Part shown: positions 12,487 through 24,571 of the stretch, one piece after another | Position numbering within the stretch: the stretch's first letter is position 1 | Layout of the letters: each line of letters begins with the position of its first letter | DNA from: Perilla frutescens | Taxonomy: Eukaryota > Streptophyta > Magnoliopsida > Lamiales > Lamiaceae | NCBI GenBank assembly: GCA_026008535.1 | Contig: BRKX01000015.1 | Span: forward strand, 24,511,501 to 24,575,500 | Direction of reading: 5' to 3' | Length of the DNA: 64,000 nucleotides | The notes under the pieces: model-generated | Seen by the model: only the letters and a program-made list of their open reading frames with translations | Databases searched by the model: none | Told to the model about the DNA's origin: nothing | Program-made: the position numbers and the translations under genes

Positions 12487-12684
12487 TGTAGAAGGCCAAT
12501 TTCTAAAAATTTTGATCGTAAAATCCGCACTGATTATCGTTCAATGAAATATAAAAATAATTCATTAAAAAATAGCGCTAATTTTTTAAAAAAATTCGGC
12601 AGCACCTATGTGAATTTCCTAGTCCCAAGTTCTCGACTCTACGCTAATTGATCTATGTTTTTCTAATCGATTCAAAACAACAAT

Positions 12685-12787
12685 ACCAACAGAAACCAAC
12701 AATTCAATAAAGAGGGATCCAGGGGCCCTCATCCCAAACAGAAACCAACAATTCAATAAAGAGGGATCCAGGGGCCCTCATCCCATT
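12685..12787. repeat. Tandem duplication of about 49 bp
   Basis: Two adjacent copies of a unit starting CAGAAACCAACAATTCAATA and containing GGGATCCAGGGGCCCTCATCCC, which is itself partly self-complementary. It lies upstream of the TNP2 gene inside the CACTA element. Confidence 0.85.
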
Positions 12788-13080
12788 TAACATAATTAAT
12801 TGACATATAAATGCATAAATAACATACTTAGTATGATAATTGCCTAGATAACAAGCTTAATTAGCCTAACATAATTAATTGGCATATAAATGCATAAATA
12901 ATATACTTAGCATGATAATTGCGTATATAACATGCATAATTAGCCTAAATTGCCCAAAAAAAATTAACATAATTAATTGACATATAAATGCATAAATATC
13001 ATACTTAGCATGATAATTGCATAAATAACATACTTAGCCTAAATAACATACTTAGCATAAATTGACAAAATAACTTTAAC
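12788..13080. repeat. Imperfect AT-rich tandem repeats
   Basis: Units of roughly 60-110 bp built on AACATAATTAATTGACATA and AAATGCATAAATA with CTTAGCATGATAATTGC follow one another about three times. No coding potential. They lie in the CACTA 5' leader region. Confidence 0.7.
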
Positions 13081-13870
13081 AAAATTGCATACTTAGCTTA
13101 TTTAATTGTAAAGCTACTAACTAACCTCGTATATATCAGTGTAAAGCGAAGAATTCTTGTAGTGAACCTACACAAAAATATTAACAAATTATTAATTTAA
13201 GATCTAAATAATCAACCAAGCATATATAATTAATTAACATGTCTATGCCATAAATCATAATTTAACTATTGTCCATTTTGTTTAGGAGATTAATTGGTTC
13301 AATTTATGAGTTCTTAATTGACATAAGATCTTAGATTAGTTATTGACATGACTTGAGCATCAAGTTCATTAAAACGATTGTGCTAAAAAAAGAATTTAAT
13401 CACACCTAAATAATTACGTGGGTGTTATTAGTTCATTGCATAATTAAATATGTTTGGGTATATACACTCAATCTATACTTATGGAGAAATCACGATATTC
13501 ATTTAACATTTGAAGTCATCTTTTATGTAGCAAAACCTCATATTGTCTATTCCCCATCAATCTAACTTCGAACACATGCCCTTCTCATTCAACCTTACTT
13601 AAGGTCATGTTAAAAGTTCAAATTCACAAATCATTTTCAAATCAATGTCATTGTAAACTAAAAAAGAACTATATACTAAGTCTCATTACTACACATCACT
13701 TATACATAAATATTTCGTATACTCTTTTTATTTCTATCTACCTTGTGATAATTTATTTCTAAGAATAACATGAAAAGATATATGTATATATACAATATAT
13801 ATACTGAAATTATATATAATATATATACTGAAATTAAAAAAAACTGAAATAAAAAAAAATTGTAGATCAT
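13081..13870. other. CACTA internal non-coding region
   Basis: AT-rich leader or promoter side of the TNP2 gene. No domain or ORF of note. Confidence 0.55.
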
Positions 13871-13879
13871 CTTACCTTC

Positions 13880-14049
13880 TGGACGACGACGGCGACGGCG
13901 ACGGCGGAGGGAGGGCGGCTGGGCGGCGACGTCTGGGACAGAGAGAGAGAGAAAGAGAAAGAGAAAGAGAAAGAGAAAGAGAAAGAGAAAGAGAGAGAGG
14001 GGGCGGCGGCGGCGGCGGAGGAGGCCGGGCACGGGGCGGCGACGGCAGG

Positions 14050-14099
<50 letters not shown>

Positions 14100-14100
14100 G
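13880..14100. repeat. GC-rich and (GA)n low-complexity tract
   Basis: GGCGGC/GACGGC triplets alternate with GAGAAA and GA runs (for example 14052-14095). The apparent Leu/Ser/Arg-rich ORF on the minus strand is an artefact of this composition. As the only GC-rich block near the element's right end, it may hold the transposase promoter and 5' UTR. Confidence 0.75.
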
Positions 14101-14144
14101 ATTTGGGGGAAAAGGGAGGAGGCGGCCGAATTATCTGAAACTTT

Positions 14145-14860
14145 ACGACGGCGTTAACGACGGCCGTGTCCGTCATTAAATTTTTCCGATTTTAAATAAT
14201 TTAAATTTCATAATATTAACGACGGACACGTCCGTCGTTAACCTTTTCCGAATTTAAATAATTTAAAATTCATAATATTAACGACGGACACGTCCGTCGT
14301 TACATTTTCCCGAATTTAAATAATTTAAAATTCATAATATTAACGACGGACGTGTCCGTCGTTAAATTTTCCCGAATTTAAATAATTCTAAATTCATATT
14401 ATTAACGACGGATACGTCCGTCGTTACATTTTTCCGAATTTAAATAATTTAAAATTCATAATATTAACGACGGACGTGTCCGTCGTTAAATTTTCCCGAA
14501 TTTAAATAATTCTAAATTCATATTATTAACGACGGACGTGCCCGTCGTTAAATTTTCCCGAATTTAAATAATTTAAAATTCATAATATTAACGACGGATA
14601 CGTCCGTCGTTAAATTCTCCCGAATTTAAAATAATTCAAAATTCATACTATTAACGACAGACGCGTCCATCGTTAATATTCCCAGAATTTAAATTATTCG
14701 AAAATTCTAATATTAACGAGGGAAGTGGGACGTCGTTATGATTAACGACGTCTTATCCGTCTCTATTCCGTCGTTACGTTTACCGACGGACAGTTCTGTC
14801 GCAAGTCCGTCGGTAATTACGACCCGAATTTTTTCCGTCGGCAAGTCCGTCGGTATTCAG
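14145..14860. repeat. CACTA right subterminal tandem array, about 62-bp units
   Basis: About nine units, spaced close to 62 bp from 14216 to 14700, each with a palindromic core such as ACGACGGACACGTCCGTCGT followed by a conserved AT-rich arm CCGAATTTAAATAATTTAAA. The outermost part switches to ACCGACGG/CCGTCGGTA variants. It mirrors the motif at the left end but is far more regular. Confidence 0.9.
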
Positions 14861-14879
14861 TGATTTTTTTGTAGTGATA

Positions 14880-15572
14880 GTTTAGCTTATAGATTATAGT
14901 GATAAAATGGAATTTGTAGAAAATATAAATAGAAATAAAAATAAAAATTCCTAGGGATGGTGTAACCCTTAAGCTTTGATACCTTGTAATTAGTTTGTTT
15001 AACTTAATTTATTAATGAGTAGAAGGCAGCCTTTTATTGGCAAATACTACACAAATAAAGTAAAAAATAAAGATTAATCCAAAACAAGAGAAAAATGTTA
15101 TATAAAATTAATTTTTATTTATTTGTTAATAAAAAATACAATGAAATTTTGTCTTAATTATTTGTTAATAGAATTAGTGCATCTCACCATCACCGTCACC
15201 GATAACAATGGCGGATGTCTGTCTAGAGGTTGGATCAAGATCTTGTTTGTGAGCATTTTTGATAAATATGTAAGAATTTAATAATATATCAATGAAATTA
15301 TAATGATAAATGTGACATTTTCCATAAAATAAATATAACTTAATAATTAAAATAGAAATAAGTATAACCGTACATCTATAAAATTTAATGAATATAATTA
15401 ATCTTTAATTTATACACTAGAATCATGTTTACATTTAATCATTCCTCTCTCTCTCTCTTAATTTATGTGTTGATTTTTGAGTTGTTCCGCGTTTGTAATT
15501 AAATTACCTAATTATTAGAGAAGGCGAATTATATTTATTAGGTAAAGTACGTTATCTCCCTAAACAAAATGA
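14880..15572. other. Intergenic, nothing recognised
   Basis: AT-rich; a short CT run near 15447. No supported gene. Confidence 0.55.
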
Positions 15573-15588
15573 TAACGTTTATCACATA

Positions 15589-15702
15589 TTTTTTTTTACT
15601 CACATATCCGATATGTGGTATTGAGAAAATTCGAATCCATGACCTTTGATTTTTAAACAACCTCACTTCACCACTAAATCATCATCAGTTCCTCACCGGG
15701 AC
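15589..15702 (-). mobile_element. tRNA-derived SINE, family copy 1
   Basis: Read on the minus strand it runs from CCCGGTGAGG through a B-box-like GGTCATGGATTCGAATTTTC to CTCAATACCACA...GTGAGT and an A tail. It is flanked by near-identical target duplications of about 15 bp: TAACGTTTATCACATA at 15573-15588 and TAACGTTATCACCTA at 15703-15717. A second member of the family is at 53939-54048. Confidence 0.85.
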
Positions 15703-15969
15703 TAACGTTATCACCTATGTTAATTAGACGCGAATGAACAAAAATCTGTTGGTTTCGGTAATTTCATTTTCAGAACAATCTGCAATCATTACTTATATAT
15801 AGGCTATAGCTCGACTTAAAATGTTTACATAATTCAAATTCATTTACCTTTTAATTATGATATTGGGTATTCTACCAATGCACTAGCTAGCTAGGTTACT
15901 TCTACGAGGCTATTTTTAGGTAGTTGAATGCAGATATACATTGTTTAACTTAGGCCTTAATTTTAGTTA

Positions 15970-16428
15970 GGGTCAAGGTCACATACACTTCGACCATTCT
16001 ATAAAGTTCATATTGTCCACTCTTTAACTATTTGATCGATTTAGTCTCATTGACTCTCTAAAATGACTCATATTGATCATTCTGTGGATGAAAAATTTAA
16101 TATTATTAACAAACACACACTAACACACATTTTTCTCACACTAAGATTTTTCACATATTTTTACACACAATTTTACAATTAACCAAATTAAAACAAATTA
16201 ATGAATTATGTTTAATAAATAATAAAATAACAAATACCCACAATTTTATTAATAAAATAATTAACACATAATAATAATAATAATATATGAAAAATTCAAT
16301 ATTTATTATATAAATATTATAATGATAGAGATAACTCCTAGAAGGTGGTATGATTTATTCATTCAAAAAATCGGAGAGATTCGCCCATCGATTGGAGGAG
16401 AATTGATGTCGTTTTACTTACTTTTATT

Positions 16429-16478
<50 letters not shown>

Positions 16479-16688
16479 GGATCGTGATTTCTGACTTAGG
16501 CGTCGGAGAGTGAACAAACGCCACCCCTCCAGCGTTTATCACTCTAATGTCTATGCAGATCAATAGTGCTCGAACTATGAACGAATTTGATTGTAAATTT
16601 GAAATATGTGGATGCTAGTTTTTAGATTAAAATAATTTTATAAATTATCTCAATATACAAATATATATTATAAATATTGATTTTTTCA

Positions 16689-16735
<47 letters not shown>

Positions 16736-17034
16736 TATGTGTTAATTAATTTAGTATATAAAATTGTGGGTATTTATTATTTTATTAATTATTAACTATA
16801 ATTTATTAATTTATTGCAATTTTGGTTAATTGTAAAATTGTGTGTAAAAGTATGTAAAATAAATCTTAGTATATGAGAAAAATATGTGTTTGTTAATTGT
16901 GTTAAGTTTTACATACATAGAAGAGGCAATATGGGTCATTTTAGAAAGTCGAGATGGCTAAATTAGCCAAATAGTCAAATAAGGGGCAATGTGAACTTTG
17001 AAAAATAGTCAAATGGGCTATGTGACCTTAACCC
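15970..17034. mobile_element. Mutator-like element with long inverted repeats
   Basis: The left end GGGTCAAGGTCACATA and the right end, inverted as GGGTTAAGGTCACATA, begin arms of roughly 300 bp that stay complementary through AACACACA and CCACAATTTTATTAAT segments. The 9-bp flanks TTTTAGTTA (15961-15969) and TTTTAATTA (17036-17044) match at 8 of 9 positions, the duplication size of Mutator. Long AAT/TTA microsatellites lie near the inner part of the arms. No transposase is present, so it is non-autonomous. Confidence 0.8.
16431..16478. repeat. (TTA)n microsatellite
   Basis: Pure TTA triplets inside the Mutator-like element. The Leu-rich ORF over it is spurious. A second (TTA)n run lies at about 16690-16733. 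Confidence 0.9.
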
Positions 17035-17044
17035 TTTTTAATTA

Positions 17045-17874
17045 TTATCTTTCACTCTAGCTACTGAGCAATGTATGTATATTATACTTTCTCAGTTTTA
17101 TAAAGATTGATATTTTAGCTTCTTAATCTTGTTGCAAATCTCTGTTTTTTTTTTCTCTCAATTTTCCACTTATTTGTCTTGTGAAGTGTCTTGTTCACTT
17201 TGCTCAATTTTGGACAAGAAATTTCAGGTAAATTTTTTCAGCGTTGCTATTTGTATCACCAAATTTTCAATATACGCCACATTCACTAAATTCACCATCA
17301 TTTAATTTTTTATTTTTTTTTACTCTAATACACCACATTATTTCCTAATTTTACCCTTCAATTAAAAATGTTAATTTAAATAAAAAAAAAGAGAGAAGAT
17401 GAGAAGAAAACTATGACACCTCCGTGGCCCTCCGTCAAACCACTTGTTAGGCATTCTTCTCCTTTGAAATTATCTGATTTTTTTTTCGTGCAACTACCAC
17501 TACCAAGGGATACAAATCGGCATGTCTCAATTCTTTTATTCCTAGGCATCGTGAACAGTAAAAGGTCTTATTAATTTTCCAGCTTCTCGTCACCGTAAAA
17601 GCTGGCCGGCGACTATTGAGTATTGACAACCCTTGCTTGGCTCAACCTCTATCAGGTGTAAGCCTCTTCCCAACACCGACCATCTATCCAATTGAATTTT
17701 CCGAATGTGAGTATGGCTCGATTTTTTTTTCCCAAACATTACAAATGGATTCGAAAATTTATTTTTGAACTAGGCTTTTGTTTTGAAAATATGTTCCGAA
17801 CTTGGCCTCACTTTGCGACATCTATTTTCCCAACTAAAGAACTTAGTGTAGAAAATGGTGAGTCATTTCACTTC
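17045..17874. other. Intergenic, nothing firm
   Basis: Mixed AT-rich sequence. ORFs of 60-61 codons on both strands match no family that I recognise. Confidence 0.5.
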
Positions 17875-18230
17875 TGAAGAATGGTAAAATCAATCGAATA
17901 CATTTCATTTTATTGAATTCAAAGATAGAAAACACTCAAAGTAGTTTGTTGTAGTTTTTACAATCAGATGTTCTTAGCTCAAAATCTAAGTACAAAGAGT
18001 GTACTTTCTATTATTTATACTAGTAGTAAAGAGCAAGCAAAAATATCTTGAGTAGATCCAACGATCATCCTAGTCGATCCGAGCCATCTTGCTTGGACGG
18101 ATGAGATTGCAGCAGCAGCGCTTGCATGGATTCTCTTCATGCTTTGTGATCCTGCAATAAGTTTTTAGTAAGCAGAATGCTGACGTGGAACACATGCATA
18201 ATTGATCCATGCAGGAACAGATATCATGCA
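17875..18230 (-). repeat. Copia 3' LTR (356 bp)
   Basis: Near-identical to 22855-23210. It is the downstream LTR because gag-pol is on the minus strand; the RNase H reading frame runs into it. Confidence 0.93.
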
Positions 18231-21200
18231 TAATCGAAACCGTGAGGTAGGGAGTGACTTAGTAAAGAAATCCGCAAGCTGGGATTGAGAGGAGACATAG
18301 GAAAGAAGGATGAAACCTTTCTTGAATTGTTCACGAGAGAAGTGACAATCGAGATCCAAATGTTTAGTGCGCTCGTGAAAAACTGGATTCTTGGTGATAT
18401 GGACGGCGGCTTGATTATCACAAAAAAGAGAAATAGGGAGATGCACAGGGACATGAAAGGCTTGCAGAAGATAGTGAATCCACATAAGCTCACGCACGGT
18501 GGAACTCATGTTGCGATACTCTGCATCAGCAGTAGACATAGAAACGGTAGTCTGCTTCTTGCAACGCCATGAAATGAGAGAGGATCCTAAGAATACACAA
18601 TACCTTGTAAGGGAATGACGGGTATCCGGGCAAGAACCCCAATCGGCATCACAATATGTACGCAGAGTAAGCGGAGCATTAGTAGCGAAGAACAAGCCCA
18701 GAGATGGACAGCCCTTTAGATATTTCACAACATGAAGGGCATCATCCCAGTGAGAAAGAGAAGGAGATGACACATATTGACTCAATTGCTGCACCACATA
18801 AGAAATATCAGGACAGGTAAGATTCAAGTAAAGAAGTTTTCCAACCAGGCAACGATATTTATCAGGATCTGGCATGATGGCAGTGGAAGAAGAAATGTGT
18901 ATTCCTGGTGGAAAAGGAGTAGAAACAGGCTTGCATCCTGTTAAAAACCCACAGAAGCTAACAAATCCAAGATATATTTCCTCTGACTGAGGTAAGTACC
19001 ATCATCTCCCCTAGTTATTTCAACACCAAGAAAGTACCGTGCAGACCCCAAGTCTTTAATAGTGAAGGCTGAATGTAAAGCATCTTTAAGAGCACAAATA
19101 GCATCAATATTGGGCCCACTGATGAGAATATCATCAACATATACAAGAAGTACCAGAAACTGATCACCATGCCCTTTAAGGAACAAACAATTATCATCAG
19201 GGTATTGCACAAAGCCAAGTGAAAAAAGAAGCTTACTAAATTCGATGTTCCATTCTCTTGAGGCTTGTTTAAGTCCATACAAGCTCTTCACCAACTTGCA
19301 CACTTGATTGGGAGTTGCCTTGTGGTATCCCTGTGGAGGAAGCATGTATATGTCATCACTCAAATGCCCAAGTAAAAATGTGTTGTTCACATCAATTTGG
19401 TGCAAAGGCCAAGAGTTAGTAGTGGCTAAAGCAATCAATAACCACACAGTAACTAATTTTGCAACTGGGGAAAAGACTTCAGTATAATCAAGACCATATT
19501 CTTGCTTGTAGCCCTTAGCCACCAACCGTGCTTTAAATCTCTCCACAGTCCCATCACTTTTAAGCTTGACTTTGTACACCCATTTAGATCCAATAGCCTG
19601 CTTACCAGAAGGTAAGGTTGTAAGCTCCCAAGTGTTGTTAGTTTCTAGTGCAAGTAATTCTTGTTCCATAGCCTGTGTCCATTCAACAAACTTACTGGCT
19701 TCTTTGTATGAAGAAGGTTCTGTAAGTGTATCAACATTAATGAGGAAAGAATGAAAGGATGGAGAAATAGAAGGTGATAAGAAATAAGGAAAGGTAGGTG
19801 GTGTGAAATCTCTTGAAGGACTAGGCAAGGCAGAATGATTCACTGCACGAATATAATCCTTTAAGTATGTAGGTGGTTGAGTATTTCTAGAACTTCTCCT
19901 TAGTAAGGGATCGGGAGGATTGACTGATGAAGTTAAGGGCTGAGAAGAAACATTTGTAGAATGTGAGAGAGAAGGAGGTATTATAGGAGCTGGAAGTGTA
20001 GTATTTGGACAAGAAGAAGCTGAGATAGTAGGTGGAAGAAATGAAGGATCATCAAAACTTGGAAAAGGCAGCACAGGTGGTGAGTTAGAGGATTGTAGAG
20101 GATATGAACAAGGAACAAATTTTACATCTCTAGAGATAAATATTTTTAACTCATCCAGATTGTATAAAATATACCCTTTCCTATTGGCTGCAAATCCCAG
20201 AAAAATGCATTTATAACACCTAGAATCAAACTTTGACTTGGAAAGAAGAATATTTGCAGCATAACTCAGATATCCAAAAGGTTGTACAAAGTGTAGATCA
20301 GGTGTTTTTCCAAATAATATTTCATAAGGAGAAATCCAGCTCAAAACAGCAGAAGGTATTCTATTAATAAGCCATGTTGCATGCAATATTGAGTATGGCC
20401 AGAACTTACTAGGTAGCTTACTTTGGAACATGAGAGCTCTAGCCACCTGGAGTAAGTGTTTATGCTTTCGTTCAACTATGCCATTTTGCTGTGGGCTATA
20501 TACACAAGATCTTTGATGAATAACACCATTTTCCTGTAACAGTTGTGCAACAACTGAATTAATGAACTCTGTCCCATTGTCTGATCTAAAAACTTTAACC
20601 TTGGAACCAAATTGTGTTTCCACCATTGCCAAGAAACTCTTAAGCACTGCAAATACCTGTGCTTTGGAGTGAACAAGGTATGTCCAGGTTGACCTGGAGT
20701 GATCTTCAACCAAAGTGAGAATATAAGCAGTATGAGTGATAGATTCTTCCTTGTAAGGACCCCATAAATCTCTATGAACTAACTGAAAAGGAGTTTCAGT
20801 TCTTCTTTGTAAAATAGGAAACAACTGTCTTTGTTGTTTTGCTCTGTAGCAGATTTCACAAGCTTGAAACTCATCAAAATCAGCATCTGTGTAGGATCTT
20901 TTAAGGTGTGGTATGTCCCTCATAGTGCTACTGGAAGGATGTCCAAGAAATTCATGCCATTGCTGTAGAGATGGATCTCTATTTGACTGTATTGTGCAGG
21001 CTACTTCAGAAGTAGCATGTCTAAACACATACAACCTGCCTTTCAGTTTTCCAATTCCTAGAATATGATCATTAGCTTGATTTTGTAGTAAACAATGAGA
21101 TGGTAGAAAGAGAACCTTCCCTTTCAGGTCTTTAGCCATCTGTCCAACTGATATCAAATTGTGAGTGAAAGAAGGTGCAAATAACACATTTTTCAACACA

Positions 21201-22663
21201 ATATCATCATTGAGTTTCACCTCTCCACAATAGTGTGCCAATAGATTGGATCCATCAGGTCGAAAGATCTTTTGAGGCTCTGGAAGCTTTCTCATAGTCT
21301 GCATAAGGGCAAGATTGCAGCACATATGTATGCTTGCCCCAGAATCTACAATCCAGTCAGTCTGTTGTGTCTCTTCCAACAAACCAAAAGCATAATGACT
21401 CATGGTTGTATCATCCTGGTCATTTGAAACATCTCCTGCATGTACTAAGTTAGCAGTAGCTTTGGGAGAATTCCCTAGTCCAGTATTCTTGAAATAATTT
21501 CCCAAGTACTTGCTAATTTCCTCTTGTATCAGTTTATTCATGTCTGTAGGTAGCTGCTCTCCTAACTGACTTTGCAGATCATCTCTCACACTTATTATGT
21601 CATCATTCTCAACACAGTTAGCTCTATTATTCCTCCCTTTTTCATTCTTAAATCTTTTATACCAATCTGGAATCCCTACCAACTCAAAACAGTCATTTTT
21701 CTCATGCTCGTTACCCCCACAATGACTGCATTTCAACTTTTGTTTTTCTTCCTTGCTAAGCCTTCTCTTATAACCTTCATATTTCCCTGTATTGCTTCTT
21801 TGATTCATGTACAAGGCATTTTGATCACTTAAATCTGCATAGCAAGTAGATACTTCCTTCTGATCCTCTACTTGTAGTATCATGGCATAGGCATTACTCA
21901 CAGAAGGTAAGGGATCCAATATCAAGATCTGGTTCCTAATAGCTTCAAATGAATCATTTAGTCCCATTAAGAATTGCATTAACCTCTCATTCTCTTCATA
22001 ACATTTATTTATCTCAGATGCTCCACAAGTACACACATGACAAGGAACTAGCAAGTTTATTTCATCCCATAGACTCTGCAAATTATGATAATAAAGCAAC
22101 ACAGACTGATTCCCTTGTGCATATGTAGCTAGTTCTCTCCGCAACTTGTAGATTCGTGGTCCATTGGATCTTCCAAACCGTTTATTTAATTCATCCCAAA
22201 GGTCTTTAGAAGTATTGATGTGTTGAAAACCTCTGCCTAATTCTTTTGCAATCGAATTCACAATCCAAGAGAAAACCAAATAATCAACACGCAGCCATTG
22301 TTTGTAATCAACCGATTGTGCATTTGGTTTAAGTAAAGTTCCATCAATAAAATCAAGCTCATTTTTAGCCATAAGTCATCGTTTTATTGCTCTTGACCAG
22401 CTGTGAAATTTTTTTCCGTTTAACAGATCAGTAGTGAGCACCATACCTGGGTGATCATTCGGATGGAGGTGAAGCACATCGTTGCTTTGTGCTCGATAGC
22501 TGGTCACGTCCTTGTGCAACTCATCACGAGCACCAAATCGATCCATAACTACATTCTGCATATTGTTCGCAGCTGATCTATGGTTGCTCTCAGCCTGATC
22601 ATCTTCATCATCGTTCTCAATATGAAAACCTCTCTCTTCCAGTACCACTTTATTCCATGGCAT
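18165..22663 (-). pseudogene. Copia gag-pol polyprotein, broken twice
   Basis: From the ATG at 22663: gag with UBN2-type segment, zinc knuckle CSHCGGNEHEKNDC (near 21720), aspartic protease WIVDSGASIHMC (near 21350), integrase with DLWGPYKEE and DNGTEF, reverse transcriptase with YVDDILISG (near 19130), and RNase H ending in the 3' LTR. Two breaks are visible. An in-frame TGA at 22376-22378 separates the first 95 residues from the 1143-residue main frame. A one-base frame change at a run of five A (T on the coding strand, 18943-18947) splits reverse transcriptase from the RNase H part (18165-18875). Otherwise the frame is remarkably open, which agrees with the low LTR divergence. Confidence 0.9.
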
Positions 22664-22854
22664 CGTCTATTCTGCTTCGGCATTTCGTCGAACACTTAAT
22701 GTTCAAAAATAATCACTTCAGAATCAAATCTAAAATCACTCACAAATTTCTGAATTTCAACGATTCACAATCGGTGAATCGATCAATCAAATGATATCAC
22801 AAATATAATCGAGGAAATGAACCAAAAAACTAAGAAATCATGGCTCTGGTAACA

Positions 22855-23210
22855 TGAAGAATGGTAAAATCAATCGAATACATTTCATTTTATTGAATTC
22901 AAAGATAGAAAACACTCAAAGTAGTTTGATGTAGTTTTTACAATCAGATGTTCTTAGCTCAAAATCTAAGTACAAAGAGTGTGTTTTCTATTATTTATAC
23001 TAGTAGTAAAGAGCAAGCAAAAATATCTTGAGTAGATCCAACGATCATCCTAGTCGATCCGAGCCATCTTGCTTGGACGGATGAGATTGCAGCAGCAGCG
23101 CTTGCATGGATTCTCTTCATGCTTTGTGATCCTGCAATAAGCTTTTAGTAAGCAAAATGCTGACGTGGAACACATGCATAATTGATCCATGCAGGAACAG
23201 ATATCATGCA
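22855..23210 (-). repeat. Copia 5' LTR (356 bp)
   Basis: Partner of 17875-18230. As the upstream LTR it should carry the promoter; on the minus strand CTAGTATAAATAATAG offers a TATA-like motif at the matching place in both copies. Confidence 0.9.
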
Positions 23211-24002
23211 TAAGATGGCGTCTGAGTACTGCACTTTCACTTTCAACAACTTCTTTGTTTTTATTGATTGCTTTTGCGATGCAGATCTTTAATTAATTTG
23301 AAGTTTTGATCATTTTTGTGTTTCTGATGTGGTTTTGGATTTGCAGAAGAAATGGAGGGAGGGGAGAGAAAATGGGGTGGCGAAGAAGATGGGGAGTTGG
23401 GCACGACCTTTTTTTAAAAAAATTTTAATTGATTTTTAAATAAATACATTTCAAATTATAAATGATATTTAAGTAAGTTAGTAATTATTTATTTTTAAAT
23501 TTAATTTAATAGTTGTGTATAATAAAAATTTAGTTGTGTATTTAGAAACGACTAAACTTTTCATGCTCTCGTGGTTAATAAATTAGAGAGATTACCTATT
23601 TGAATGTATGGATTTTATGATGTTGTGGTTTACGAATTGTTGAGAAAATTATGGACAATTTCATTTTGTTCTTTAACAAACTCCGCGTACGTGTTACCTG
23701 TAAATGTGTTACCTGCAAATGCTCCTCATGAATTCTCTATGTGAGAGAGCCTAAATCATCCATTTCCTCTCGCCAATGCCATCTTACTGTTAATGCTTCC
23801 TTCACTACTTTTTCTCAAAATTGCACATCCAACTCAATCGATTTGGCATTAATCCAAATCTCATGAAATTAACAAAGCCTAATATTTTCCACAAACCACA
23901 AGAGCAAAGAAATTGTACCAGCAAAGTTCGGTTAACAATTTCTCCAAGAGGAAAATTCTCCTCAATTTGGGAAGTTGAAAAATTATTTCTAGAGTTTACA
24001 AA
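23211..24002. other. Intergenic, possible old gene fragment
   Basis: Around 23330-23400 TGGATTTGCAG is followed by GAAGAAATGGAGGGAGGGG, which looks like an acceptor and short exon, but no protein match is recognisable and it soon becomes AT-rich. Nothing else firm. Confidence 0.35.
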
Positions 24003-24377
24003 TACTACCAAAAAAAGGGTCTTTAGTAACAATATTATTAGCGATGACAAATATCGTCACTAATAATATACTTAAGTAACGATATGTCGTCTCTAATAAT
24101 TACATGCCATTTCTAATGACATTTTTTGTGACGGCAATATTATTACTTAAAATAATTTCTAATTTATTTGGAACGAACTTTTACAGATGTTCTATTTGCG
24201 ATGACATGATATCGTTGTAAAAAATATTTTTAAGTGATAACAATGTCATCACAAAAATTTTATTAGAGATGACATGTGATAATTAGAAATGACATGTCAT
24301 TACTAAAAATCTAGCATTAGTGACGACATTTTGCGTCGCTAATAATCTTGTTTGTAAAGAGCATTTTTTTTGTAGTG
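24003..24377. mobile_element. CACTA-derived MITE, 375 bp
   Basis: The left end TACTACCAAAAAAAGGGTCT and the inverted right end CACTACAAAAAAAATGCTCT start inverted repeats that continue for about 60 bp through ATTATTAGCGA and GTCACTAAT. The flanks are AAA on both sides (23999-24002 region and 24378-24380). No coding capacity. The subterminal motif GCGATGACA differs from that of the big CACTA element. Confidence 0.75.
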
Positions 24378-24571
24378 AAAAGTCATTGATTGCATCACGA
24401 GAAGGGAACATAATAATCGAGAAAATTCGTTAAAAAGAAAAATTAAGAGAATAAATAGTGGGAAAACGAGATGATGAAAAGAAATATGAAGTCAGAGAGC
24501 AAAGAAGGCGTCTTTTTTATCAGATTAGAGTGAAAAGTAGGTGAATTGTGTATAAATGTACTAGGATAATA

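Larger units (their letters stand above)
7515..14876 (-). mobile_element. Complete CACTA (En/Spm) transposon, 7362 bp
   Basis: It begins CACTACAAAAAAA and ends TTTTTTTGTAGTG, a perfect 13-bp terminal inverted repeat. It is flanked by the 3-bp direct repeat ATA (7512-7514 and 14877-14879), the duplication size expected for CACTA. Both ends carry palindromic subterminal repeats built on TAACGACGGA/TCCGTCGTTA. Two element genes lie on the minus strand: a TNP2-type transposase (9689-12486) and a Ptta/En-Spm gene (8185-9587). Both contain premature stops, so the copy is structurally intact but probably not autonomous. Confidence 0.93.
17875..23210 (-). mobile_element. Ty1/copia retrotransposon, 5.3 kb
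   Basis: Two 356-bp LTRs (17875-18230 and 22855-23210) differ at 5 positions by eye, about 1.4%. Both run TGAAGAATGG...ATCATGCA. The element reads on the minus strand: beside the 22855 LTR is a degenerate primer-binding site TGTTACCAGAGCCATGA resembling the initiator-Met site. Gag-pol order is nucleocapsid, protease, integrase, reverse transcriptase, RNase H, the copia order. The 5-bp flanks (ACTTC and TAAGA) do not match. Confidence 0.93.

Noticed and set aside
13700..14176. 158-codon minus-strand ORF, Ser/Leu/Arg-rich
   Set aside because: It is the translation of (GA)n and GGCGGC low-complexity DNA.
14145..14860. CRISPR-like regularly spaced repeats
   Set aside because: The repeats are palindromic subterminal units of a CACTA element; the spacers are themselves conserved AT-rich sequence, and the DNA is from a plant.
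23330..23410. Acceptor-like TTTGCAG followed by a GA-rich short frame
   Set aside because: No connecting exon or recognisable protein, so it is left as intergenic with only a note.
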